Assembly (NCBI GenBank): GCA_015058625.1
Contig: SVCA01000009.1
Span: 1 to 64,000, forward strand
DNA length: 64,000 nt
Source: Pseudoselenomonas ruminantium
GTDB lineage: Bacteria; Bacillota; Negativicutes; Selenomonadales; Selenomonadaceae
Reading direction: 5' to 3'
The position numbers were made by a program, and so were the translations under genes. The notes under the pieces are model-generated. The model saw only the letters and a list, made by a program, of their open reading frames with translations, was not told where the DNA came from and did no database searches. How positions within the stretch are numbered: position 1 is the first letter of the stretch; each line of letters starts with the position of its first letter. Below are positions 1 to 7,748 of this stretch, in pieces.

Positions 1-9
1 GACTCATTT

Positions 10-38
10 ATCTTATCGCATTCAGCTTAGCTTGTCAA
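10..38 (-). promoter_or_regulatory. Second (downstream) of two tandem strong promoters pointing left out of the window
   Basis: Read on the minus strand, there is a perfect -35 TTGACA (plus 33-38) and a -10 TAAGAT (plus 10-15), separated by exactly 17 bases. An A/T-rich tract rich in T and A runs lies just upstream, at 40-60. Together with the promoter at 144-172, this forms a closely spaced tandem pair reading off the left end. Tandem consensus promoters with A/T-rich upstream tracts are characteristic of rRNA operons in Firmicutes. The target gene lies outside the window, so the rRNA assignment is inference. Confidence 0.65.
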
Positions 39-143
39 GAACTTTTTTGAAGTTTTTTCGAAGCATTTTGGAACTCATCAGTGCCTCGCCAGTCAAGGCT
101 TCGCTACACCATTTCATGTCCGTGTCTGTCAGCGACTTGTATT

Positions 144-172
144 ATATTACACGAGTCTGATGCTCATGTCAA
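144..172 (-). promoter_or_regulatory. First of two tandem strong promoters pointing left out of the window
   Basis: On the minus strand, TTGACA (plus 167-172) is followed after 17 bases by TAATAT (plus 144-149). A T/A tract (plus 174-195) sits upstream of the -35 like an UP element. The roughly 130 bases between this start and the second promoter hold no open frame and look like an untranslated leader. Confidence 0.65.
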
Positions 173-224
173 CACCTTTTTTGAAAAAAGTTAAAAATGC
201 TGACAAATTGCAGTTTATTTGCTA

Positions 225-481
225 GTTCGTGGTAAAGGTATCCCGTTCATACGAAGTTAGGGGTGAACGGGGAGTGCTTTTTCTGTTTTCCGCTAAACGC
301 CCCCCTCGAAAAAGAGAGATATCCAGTTACCTGCGCCGGGCAGGCCAACGGCGCTGCTTTCAGCGTGTTTGCTTAGCAGGTTTCTTCTGGGTCCGGCCTT
401 CACTTCGTTCAGGCAGTCGCTCCTAACAGAAAAAGCACTCCCCATTCGCCCCAAGTTACGGATTAGACTATCGCCACGAAC
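225..481 (+). repeat. Palindromic element A (family of covarying-arm elements)
   Basis: The arms at 225-287 and 425-481 are inverted repeats of about 60 bases. The inner 25-30 bases (around GGGGAGTGCTTTTTCTGTT) are nearly perfect and the outer part is less so. The 137-base interior contains GTTACCTGCGCCGGGCA (about 327-343) and a GGCAGTCGCTCC block just before the right arm. Both blocks recur in elements B, D and E. It contains no coding signal. An outer inverted repeat (about 204-228 with 787-812) encloses this element and element B. Confidence 0.8.
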
Positions 482-565
482 TCGTCTCTCCCGTAACAAG
501 AACATCGATGTACTTGTTGCTTATCATCGAGGAAAAATACATTTTATGCGGACGCCGCTTAGGGC

Positions 566-751
566 GGAGGTGGTGATGCGTTTCGCCGTGGAACGACTGT
601 CCGAACGCAGTGAGGACTGGCCCACAAACGGTATAAACTAAACACTGATATGAACATACGCGCCGCCGGTCTTGCCCGGCGCAGGTAACAAAAAAACCAT
701 AAGTTTTCTTGTGGGTCATTCAGTGCAACGGCGAAAAGTATTACCACCTCC
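566..751 (-). repeat. Palindromic element B (same family, opposite orientation to A)
   Basis: The arms at 566-589 and 728-751 (GGAGGTGGTGATGCGTTTCG and its partner) form a 24-base inverted repeat with a few mismatches, mostly G-T type. Read on the minus strand, the interior has the same GTTACCTGCGCCGGGCA core and the same GGACAGTCGTTCC pre-arm block as element A. The arm sequences themselves differ from A. It is non-coding. Confidence 0.8.
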
Positions 752-823
752 ACCCAAATTGAGCTGTAACAAAAATATTTCAGCAAGAACTAACCAACAA
801 ACTGCAATTTAATCTACGCAAAA

Positions 824-902
824 GCCCGGTGGCTGATAATGCTTTTCCGTCGCGTTAGGCAAGCCTGCATAAGCAGAGGAAAAGTATTATCAGTCACCGG
901 GC
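824..902. repeat. Palindromic element C (short form)
   Basis: The 25-base arms at 824-848 and 878-902 (GCCCGGTGGCTGATAATGCT... and its complement) enclose only 29 bases. Three differences between the arms leave pairing possible. AATCTACGCA at 811-820 and again at 929-938 flanks the element as a direct repeat, which could be a target duplication. It looks like a core-deleted member of the A/B/D/E family. Confidence 0.7.
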
Positions 903-952
903 GTCTTAGCACCACGATGTAAACCAACAATCTACGCAATACGTAGCTTCTT

Positions 953-1660
953 TTATTTCACCCGTATAACCCCCGGCTGCACAATCACCCATTTCCCCTG
1001 CCGTAGTGTGAAATGCGCAGGCAGTTTCACCTGTACCTGCTTAAAGCTGCCGGTTTCATAATTAGAGGCAAATGTTTCCTTCATGCCTCCTTTGTGATGC
1101 AATTCTTCGTTATACTCAATCAGCGGATTCGGCACCACCGCAAAATCATCCGGCTCGCCCGTCACATTCCAGGCCCAGTACCTGCTGCTCTCCACATTGT
1201 CCACCGCAGTGTATGCCAGCGCTTTCCCATCCTCCGCTTTCTCCGATTCTACGCAGACGAGCAACTGCACCTTATTATTGCGTACGAAGTTTTCACAGGC
1301 TTCTGCCGCCTTGGGGATGTTCATACTGTTGGCCAGATTATTGTAATCATCCACAAACCCCTGCCAGACTTCCGGCTTAACATTCCCTGCTATAGCAGCG
1401 CCCGCTGCCTTATCCATCGCCGGTTTTATATCCGCATTACCCGGCATTGCATCTTTCGGCAGCCTGTCCTGCAAGACCTTTATATCGCGCTGCAAAATCT
1501 TTACATCGCGTTCCAATTCTTCTACACGGGCAATTTTTCCCCGGGTACTTCTAGTAAGGGAATAATTATAGGCAATGCCCACCAGTGCTACCATGCTAAT
1601 GGCGCCCACAAAAATCAGCAATATATGCGCTGCCATAGGCGGAAACAACGCCGCTTCCAT
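953..1660 (-). CDS. Unknown membrane-anchored protein with coiled coil
   Basis: The protein has 235 residues. Residues 12-32 form one hydrophobic segment (ILLIFVGAISMVALVGIAY) that could be a signal anchor. Residues 40-68 form a short heptad-rich coiled coil (VEELERDVKILQRDIKVLQD). The C-terminal 140 residues are soluble and mixed alpha/beta, with no motif I recognise. The start is supported by an AAGGAAG ribosome site 8 bases upstream. It lies 28 bases downstream of the gene at 1689-2414, which is also a single-pass membrane protein with a coiled coil, so the two are probably co-transcribed and may act together at the inner membrane. The function is unknown. Confidence 0.7.
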   Translation of the reverse strand: MEAALFPPMAAHILLIFVGAISMVALVGIAYNYSLTRSTRGKIARVEELERDVKILQRDIKVLQDRLPKDAMPGNADIKPAMDKAAGAAIAGNVKPEVWQGFVDDYNNLANSMNIPKAAEACENFVRNNKVQLLVCVESEKAEDGKALAYTAVDNVESSRYWAWNVTGEPDDFAVVPNPLIEYNEELHHKGGMKETFASNYETGSFKQVQVKLPAHFTLRQGKWVIVQPGVIRVK

Positions 1661-1688
1661 ACAAACACTTCCTTCTGGTCAAACATTA

Positions 1689-2414
1689 TCAGGATGTCTT
1701 TTTCTTGCCGTTCAGGATATCACAGAGTTCCAGCATGTTCTTGATGCGCTGGGCTTCTGTGGCCGACAGCATCCGGTCATCATTTGAGCCGCCGGACACC
1801 CCAAGCATCAGGATTTTCCCGGCCAGCTGGTCACCCACTTCGCGCATGCCCTTCAAGGTTTCTGCATCCGCTACCTGATCGCACCATTCCATAATGCCGC
1901 TGTTGGTATTCGACGTCACCACGTTGCCGCTGGCCTTCACCTGAAAAATATCTTCTTCGCTGGTCTGCAGGCCGACCCCCTTAAAATTCATCGGCTTTTT
2001 CCCCCGATGACGCAGGATTACGTGAATAACCGCCGTCCCGCCGCCATCCTGAACAATATACGGCTGAATGAAAATTCCATCCTCTACGGGGTCTTCATAA
2101 CGATAATAGGTGGAGCCGTCCATTTCTTTGCCCTTCAGCATATCTGCCGTCAAGCCACGGATAACCTGATCTGGCTCCTCGGCCCGCCCGGTGCGTTTAT
2201 CAATCAGCGCCTGTTTGCGCCGTGCCTTTTCTTTCAGCTTCGCTTCCTTGGCTTCCTTAGCATCAATCTCTGCCTGTTTTGCTGCATCTTTCCGGTCCTG
2301 CTCCGCCTGAACAATAGCCCGGGTCTGATCGTACTGGATGGCTGCGTAATAACCGCCCACTCCTGCTACGGCAATGACCAGCACCACCAGAAAAAAATAT
2401 TTCAACTTCGCCAT
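1689..2414 (-). CDS. Unknown membrane-anchored protein with charged coiled coil
   Basis: The protein has 241 residues. I chose the ATG at 2414 because AAGGGAGTG sits 7 bases upstream; a longer frame to 2447 adds 11 residues without a better site. Residues 4-25 are a hydrophobic anchor. Residues 35-75 are a very charged Lys/Glu/Ala helix, likely coiled coil. The remaining 165 residues form a globular domain with no recognised motif. The composition suggests an envelope protein with its C-terminal domain outside the cytoplasm. It is the first gene of a pair with 953-1660. The terminator at 2504-2533 separates both from the upstream amylase gene. Confidence 0.7.
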   Translation of the reverse strand: MAKLKYFFLVVLVIAVAGVGGYYAAIQYDQTRAIVQAEQDRKDAAKQAEIDAKEAKEAKLKEKARRKQALIDKRTGRAEEPDQVIRGLTADMLKGKEMDGSTYYRYEDPVEDGIFIQPYIVQDGGGTAVIHVILRHRGKKPMNFKGVGLQTSEEDIFQVKASGNVVTSNTNSGIMEWCDQVADAETLKGMREVGDQLAGKILMLGVSGGSNDDRMLSATEAQRIKNMLELCDILNGKKKTS

Positions 2415-2503
2415 AACAGACACTCCCTTCCCTGTGCAAAGTGACACTTTTCATTGTAGTTATACGCCCCGAATACAGAAATTTCCTGCAAAATATAGAA
2501 AAA

Positions 2504-2533
2504 ACTGAGACTATGAATAAACATAGTCTCAGT
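2504..2533 (-). terminator. Rho-independent terminator after the secreted amylase gene
   Basis: A perfect 12-base stem, ACTGAGACTATG, has a 6-base loop. On the minus strand it is followed by a run of six T. It lies 21 bases after the stop of the amylase gene at 2555. Confidence 0.85.
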
Positions 2534-2554
2534 AAGGGGATGTAAAGGGATTAT

Positions 2555-5332
2555 TTATTTTACCAGCATTAACCCCTGGTTAGGGTTCAAATGAAGCTTA
2601 ATACGCCCCTCGGACACCATTGCCGCCTGACCTGTAAGCTGGTCTGTAAGCACAGTCCCATCAGCGGCGAAGGCTGCCGGCAGTTCCACGTCCGTGTCTT
2701 TGCCACGATTTAAAACAATCACCGCAGCTTCACCTTTATCATTGGTCCTGGCAAAAGCATAAACATCACCTTTTGCCAGCAGCGTCTCTACATCACCATG
2801 AGCGAAAAGTTGCTTATGCTGCTGCCGCACAGCAATAACCTGCCGATAGAATTCCACCAGGTCCTTGTCCTCCCGCCCCCAAGGGTAAGTGCGGCGACAA
2901 TCCGGATCTGCACTGCCATAGACACCGGCTTCATCTCCATAATAAATGGTGGGCATGCCGGGATACCCCATCAGGAACATGGCCGCCAATTTCAAGCGAG
3001 CTTTTCCCAAACGGTAATTAAAGTCCTGTCTGGTCGCCTGCGCCACATTCTCCTGACCGCCGCCGAATTTATAAATTGCACGGACAGTATCATGAGAATC
3101 AACGATATTCATGAGATTATAGAGCGCTTCCTTCGGATAATTCTGACGCAATACCGTCAGCTCATCATCACAAGCTTCTGCCTTGCCCTGATTCAGGAAC
3201 AAATCCCCAACAGCAAAGGAAAGCTTATAGTTCATCACCGAGTCAAACTGATCCCCCGTCAGGAACTGAGAACCATCCTGCCAGATTTCGCCTAAAAGCA
3301 GAGGTTCTTCACCTGCTTTGGTGCGAATGGATTTTACGTCCTTGCGCACATTGGCCCAGAATCCCGGTGGGACTTCCTTGGCCACATCAAGACGCCAGCC
3401 GGATAAACCATCATCAAACCACTTCATGATGACACCCTTCTGCCCGTTACGCCCCCGCAGCAGATAATCACCCAAATCGGATACCTGTGTCCCGGCTTCA
3501 CTGCCGGGATAATCCGCATCACGGAATGGCGTCAGGCTGTCAAAGCCCTGCCAATCATGATAGGCATACTTCGCCCCCATGCTGTCCTTCGTCTTTTCAT
3601 TACGGATTTCAAACCAGTTTTCCCAATGCCACGGCGAGAATACCTGACCTTCGGCTTCCAGCTGTTTCTTTGCCTCAGCCTTAGCCGCCTCAAGCTTCAT
3701 ATGCTTATCATTCATCAAATCATAGATGCGTGACCAATATTCATAAGCGCCAACCGTCTTGTACTTGCTATAACGGTCAAAATAGATGCTGTCATCTCCC
3801 ACATGATTGAACACACCATCCATAATCAAATGCATACCGCGTTTCTGCATTTCAGCCGCCAAAAACTTCAATTCCGGCAATTTCCCTAAGATGGGGTCGA
3901 TATTGCCATAGTCTACGGCATCATAGCGGTGATTCGAGCAGGCAGCCGACAACGGATTGACATAGATTGCCGTAATACCCAGATTTTGCAAGTAATCGAG
4001 TTTCTGGGTTATTCCGGCAATATCGCCACCAAAAAAGTCATTGCATTCCCAGTTGTCTCCATCTGCCTGCGGTGACTTGCTGGCATTGGCCGGCAAATCC
4101 TGCCATGCACGATGCTGAATGGGCTGATTGCCTCTGGCCGTACTGCGGGCATTATCATTTGACGGATCGCCGTTAAAGAACCGATCTGGGAAAATCTGAT
4201 AGGTCACAGCTTCTTTCGCCCAATCGGGGGTATGAAAATCCGCACTATACACCGTGAGCTGGAATGGTTTAGCTCCTCTGAGCTTCAAAATCCCCGTATG
4301 CCCTGGCTTATCATCATCACCGTATTCCTTGGTATCGTCCAACACGAATTTATAGCCGTAGATACCATTTTCCTGTGGACGCAGGGTTACTTCCCAATAA
4401 TCGCGCCCATCGCGGCTTTCCTTCAGGGCCAACGGATATTCCGTTTTTGTCCCGGCGGCAAAATCCGGGTTATACTCGTCACCACCACTGGCGGTAATCT
4501 TCGCCTTGTAGAGCACGGCCTTGACACTTGACACTTCGTCCTTGCCCACCGCCAGCCGCAGGGTCACAGGCGATCCCGCCTTGACGGCTTCAAAAGGCAC
4601 ACGATATGCCTTACTCCAGGTGTCATGTTCCACCAGCTTATCAGAAATGCGTCCATCATCGGCAATCAGACGTTTTTCCCTGCCATCGTAATAGAAAGTC
4701 ACGGCTCCGTCTTTTTTGATATTCACCGTCTGGGTCAGTGGCTTTTGCCCCTTCTGCGTAACTTTGACTTCATATTTGCCAGCTTTCAAATCCATGGTCT
4801 GCTGATAGAAACCGGCCAGCTGCAAATCCTGCATAGTGCCGTCCTGCTGCGTGCCGAAGCTGCCGCTGATTTTCGGCAGGCTGGCACTATCCAGCATCTT
4901 GTAGCTCGTGCTGTCGGCAATGGCATGGGTCTTATCGTTGTAATAGAAGGTAACCTTCTGAGCCTTGGGCAAAGTCAGCTGCACGTTTGCCCCGTCAAAA
5001 TTGCCGCCGAGGCCATAGTTTTCCGCCCAGCTGCCGCCCACGGCAATCTTGTAATAGTAAGTTCCGGCGGGCAAATCCACTGTCAGGCTGTAAAAACCAT
5101 TTCCTAAAGGCTTCATGCGCGTAGCCATATCTCCCGGATCCCAATCTTTCTGTGCACCGGCCCTGGATTGCAGGGAGCCAACCAGCACCACATCCCGGCT
5201 GGCGGCAGCAGCTTCTGCCTGCGCCGCCCCCATGACGGGAAGGTTTGCGGCAGGTGCCACCAGCGGAGCGGCCAGCAGTCCCAATGTCAAGGACAAGCCA
5301 ATAGCCCGTCCCAATATCTGCTTACGATTCAT
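2555..5332 (-). CDS. Secreted GH13 alpha-amylase/neopullulanase-type enzyme with N-terminal carbohydrate modules
   Basis: The protein has 925 residues. It hydrolyses alpha-1,4 (perhaps alpha-1,6) bonds of starch, pullulan or maltodextrins outside the cytoplasm. Residues 1-44 are a signal peptide, ending in an Ala-rich stretch. Two pullulanase-X25-like modules follow (about 47-140 and 150-225), then a beta-sandwich domain (about 240-365) and the GH13 barrel. The catalytic regions are visible: DGVFNH (505-510), GWRLDVAKE with nucleophile D649, LLGEIW with acid E682, and VDSHD with D748. The start is ATG at 5332 after an AAGGGGG site. Only 12 bases separate it from the SLH-porin gene upstream, so the two form one transcript and presumably one starch-uptake unit in the outer membrane and periplasm. 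The exact specificity cannot be read from the sequence. Confidence 0.93.
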   Translation of the reverse strand: MNRKQILGRAIGLSLTLGLLAAPLVAPAANLPVMGAAQAEAAAASRDVVLVGSLQSRAGAQKDWDPGDMATRMKPLGNGFYSLTVDLPAGTYYYKIAVGGSWAENYGLGGNFDGANVQLTLPKAQKVTFYYNDKTHAIADSTSYKMLDSASLPKISGSFGTQQDGTMQDLQLAGFYQQTMDLKAGKYEVKVTQKGQKPLTQTVNIKKDGAVTFYYDGREKRLIADDGRISDKLVEHDTWSKAYRVPFEAVKAGSPVTLRLAVGKDEVSSVKAVLYKAKITASGGDEYNPDFAAGTKTEYPLALKESRDGRDYWEVTLRPQENGIYGYKFVLDDTKEYGDDDKPGHTGILKLRGAKPFQLTVYSADFHTPDWAKEAVTYQIFPDRFFNGDPSNDNARSTARGNQPIQHRAWQDLPANASKSPQADGDNWECNDFFGGDIAGITQKLDYLQNLGITAIYVNPLSAACSNHRYDAVDYGNIDPILGKLPELKFLAAEMQKRGMHLIMDGVFNHVGDDSIYFDRYSKYKTVGAYEYWSRIYDLMNDKHMKLEAAKAEAKKQLEAEGQVFSPWHWENWFEIRNEKTKDSMGAKYAYHDWQGFDSLTPFRDADYPGSEAGTQVSDLGDYLLRGRNGQKGVIMKWFDDGLSGWRLDVAKEVPPGFWANVRKDVKSIRTKAGEEPLLLGEIWQDGSQFLTGDQFDSVMNYKLSFAVGDLFLNQGKAEACDDELTVLRQNYPKEALYNLMNIVDSHDTVRAIYKFGGGQENVAQATRQDFNYRLGKARLKLAAMFLMGYPGMPTIYYGDEAGVYGSADPDCRRTYPWGREDKDLVEFYRQVIAVRQQHKQLFAHGDVETLLAKGDVYAFARTNDKGEAAVIVLNRGKDTDVELPAAFAADGTVLTDQLTGQAAMVSEGRIKLHLNPNQGLMLVK

Positions 5333-5344
5333 CTTAACGCCCCC

Positions 5345-6874
5345 TTAGAAATGGAAGTCCAGCCAGCTGCGCAGAATGCGGCGGTTATGGGTGGTGGCTC
5401 CGGCCCAGCTGTTATTGGTATTCTCGGTCAGGTTGGCATACATGGTTTCCCATTCCACATTTTTCCAGGGAACGCATTTGAAGCCATAGTACCAGCCACG
5501 CACGCCGTTAATGCCGGTCGGCTCGCGGGTAGCCCATTCATCATCGTGGCCCAGGTCAGCCAGGCAGCCCAGGTCCACCCATTTTGCATAGAGGCCATAA
5601 CTGCCGACCTTGTTTAAGTCCGTGCCCTTGTACTCAACCTTCACCGCCAAATCCCGGTTGGCATGGCCGTTCTGTGCCCAGTTATTGTACGGTTTATTAA
5701 CATCGGCATCGGATTTGACAATAGAACCGGTAATAGACAAATCCTTAAAGGGCTTTACCTTCAAATCAAGACCAAAGAAATTCCTGGCCCCGGAGTAAAA
5801 GCCACTTTTCAAATCGTTTTCATCCAAGGTGTGCTGGATAACCCGGGCATAGGCCACATTGGCATCCACATATTTGCCTAACGGCCCCCAAAAATCCAAG
5901 ACGGCAGCAACAGGTGCACGGTTGGTGTAATGCCTGGTATCCGTAACCTCATAAATCCCATCAGCATTCTTTTTTACGGTTTCTACCGTCTCGCTCCAGT
6001 CAGCAGAGGGCTTGAAATACTGGGCACTGAACCACCAGCCCTTACCTTTGGGTATGGCATGATAAGTGGCCACACCATCTACCTGCCCGCCCAAAAGCAA
6101 ATTCTGCATACCGATACCGTTCCACTTGCGGCCGATATTGGTGTACCAGTCATGATTCTTGCCCAAGGCCAGTTCCACCCAGATGTTGGAGATGGAGCCG
6201 TTATGGTTGGCATCATTATTGGCATTGTCCCGGTCTTCGCCGGAAACCGCCCGCTCAACAATATATGGTTGATTATTTGCGCTCTTATCATTCCTTACCA
6301 CTTTGGTCGTCAGATATTCCCTGTCCCGGAAGCGGGCATTCTTTTCAATGGTGAACCGCGCCGTCGCATAGGGATTGACCTTGAGGGAACCTTCCAGATC
6401 CATATAGAAGCGGTTGTTGTAATCGCCGCCGTAGCCATCATTCTTCAGGCCGTTGTCATTGCCCATCTGTACCCTGGCCAGGCCATGAAGCTGGAAACGG
6501 TCAGCCTTTTCCTTCAACTCCTGAATATCCTTGTCATGAGCAGCCACGCGCTTTTTCAGCGTGTCCAGTTCACCTGCATATTCTGCCGCCAGCTTGTCCA
6601 GCACAGCTTTATCCCCAAAGCTGCCGCCGCCCTTTTGCATGGCCTTGGCCACAATCGAAGCCATTTCATAACGGCTCATGGCGCGGCTCCCCTGGAAGGT
6701 GCTGTCCCCCATGCCCTCGATAATGCCTTCCCTGGCCAGATAGTCCAAAGCCTCATAGCTCCAGTGATCCTTGGGTACATCGGTGAAACTATCTGCGCTG
6801 GCGGCCAAGGTATGACCCATGGCCCCCACAGTAACACCAGCTAAGATTGCGGCAACTTTTTTGCTCATTCTCAT
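5345..6874 (-). CDS. SLH-domain outer-membrane porin (OmpM/Mep45 type)
   Basis: The protein has about 509 residues. It is a major outer-membrane protein of Negativicutes that forms a pore and tethers the outer membrane to peptidoglycan. A signal peptide (about 1-27) is followed by one SLH domain (FTDVPKDHWSYEALDYLA), a coiled coil around residues 95-125 (LDTLKKRVAAHDKDIQELK), and then a long beta-barrel region of alternating hydrophobic strands ending in a C-terminal Phe. I prefer the ATG at 6874, which has AAAGGGAG 8 bases upstream; a TTG at 6880 and an ATG at 6868 are alternatives. It is co-transcribed with the amylase downstream (12-base gap), so it may admit maltodextrins. A second paralogue lies at 30420-31700. 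Confidence 0.92.
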   Translation of the reverse strand: MRMSKKVAAILAGVTVGAMGHTLAASADSFTDVPKDHWSYEALDYLAREGIIEGMGDSTFQGSRAMSRYEMASIVAKAMQKGGGSFGDKAVLDKLAAEYAGELDTLKKRVAAHDKDIQELKEKADRFQLHGLARVQMGNDNGLKNDGYGGDYNNRFYMDLEGSLKVNPYATARFTIEKNARFRDREYLTTKVVRNDKSANNQPYIVERAVSGEDRDNANNDANHNGSISNIWVELALGKNHDWYTNIGRKWNGIGMQNLLLGGQVDGVATYHAIPKGKGWWFSAQYFKPSADWSETVETVKKNADGIYEVTDTRHYTNRAPVAAVLDFWGPLGKYVDANVAYARVIQHTLDENDLKSGFYSGARNFFGLDLKVKPFKDLSITGSIVKSDADVNKPYNNWAQNGHANRDLAVKVEYKGTDLNKVGSYGLYAKWVDLGCLADLGHDDEWATREPTGINGVRGWYYGFKCVPWKNVEWETMYANLTENTNNSWAGATTHNRRILRSWLDFHF

Positions 6875-6932
6875 AACCAAAGCTCCCTTTCTCTAATATT
6901 AACATATAATTATATATTGATATGTATGTATA

Positions 6933-6955
6933 AAGCCCCTCTGCAAAGAGAAGCC
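6933..6955 (-). terminator. Possible weak terminator after the HAD phosphatase gene
   Basis: GGCTTCTC...GAGGGGCTTTATA on the minus strand gives a 7-base stem with G-U pairs and a short T run. It lies 20 bases beyond the HAD stop. Pairing is modest, so read-through into the porin-amylase genes is likely. An A/T-rich -10-like TATAAT (plus 6909-6914) lies between it and the porin gene. Confidence 0.45.
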
Positions 6956-6974
6956 TTATTCACTTGTCCGCTTT

Positions 6975-7748
6975 TTACAAATTTTCCACGAGCATCTCCC
7001 CCACAGAAGCATACACTGCCCGCGCCCGCTTTTTAATGACCTCCCTGGCTGTATTCACGGTAAAGCCTGCAAAGGCTTCGAGCATGGGCAAATCATTGCT
7101 TTCGTCACCAATGGCGCAGACCTCGGCCTCCTGCCATTCCATAAGCTCCAGCAGCTTTTTTATGCCCTGACTCTTGCTTACTCCCGCGGGCGTAATATCC
7201 ACGCTGCAGCCATTGGGATAGGCATGAACAAACATACCATACTTTTCGTTGATAATGGCGCTGGTTTCGTCTGCTTCACCGGCTTCATGATACCCCAGAC
7301 AGAACTGATGAATCTGCGGCAGAGCCATAATGTCCTTTTCCTCTATCTTGACTATCGGAAAATCCCATTCCAGAGCCTCCCGCATAATCCATGAACCTTC
7401 CCGCTCATGGTAAAGATAAGTCTTGTCCACGGCGGAAAACGCAAAGTGGAAGGAACGGCGCACGGAGGGTTCCCGCACGATTTCCGTTAATATTTTCAAG
7501 GGAATACTGCCCTGCCACAGCGGTGTGCCGTCAGCGCGAAAGATTATGCCGCCGTTATTGCAGACGGCATAATCCGATTCAATGCCGTAGTGATTAAGCT
7601 GCGGCATCAGCATGCCATAGTCCCGTCCGCTGACCACGCCAAATTTATTGCCAGCCGCCCGCCAGACCTTTATTCCCTTCACGTCTTCCACAGCAATGGT
7701 TCCCTTTCGGAACAACGTTCCATCGTAATCACTGGCACCTATCTTCAT
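6975..7748 (-). CDS. HAD-superfamily phosphatase, Cof type
   Basis: The protein has 257 residues. It is a soluble Mg-dependent phosphatase of the Cof/YidA group, which acts on sugar phosphates and similar small molecules. Motif I is DYDGTL (nucleophile D8). Motif II lies in the VVSGR region near residue 38. The late motif IGDESNDLPMLE sits near residue 215, with the cap domain between. The start overlaps the stop of the upstream glucosidase gene in ATGA, so the two are translationally coupled. The context suggests it acts on a phosphorylated product of the PTS-glucosidase route, but the substrate is not shown by sequence. Confidence 0.88.
   Translation of the reverse strand: MKIGASDYDGTLFRKGTIAVEDVKGIKVWRAAGNKFGVVSGRDYGMLMPQLNHYGIESDYAVCNNGGIIFRADGTPLWQGSIPLKILTEIVREPSVRRSFHFAFSAVDKTYLYHEREGSWIMREALEWDFPIVKIEEKDIMALPQIHQFCLGYHEAGEADETSAIINEKYGMFVHAYPNGCSVDITPAGVSKSQGIKKLLELMEWQEAEVCAIGDESNDLPMLEAFAGFTVNTAREVIKKRARAVYASVGEMLVENL

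Noticed and set aside
225-902. Elements A-C as a CRISPR array or ordinary MITE
   Set aside because: There are no regularly spaced direct repeats and spacers. The arms are not shared between copies, as transposase recognition would require.
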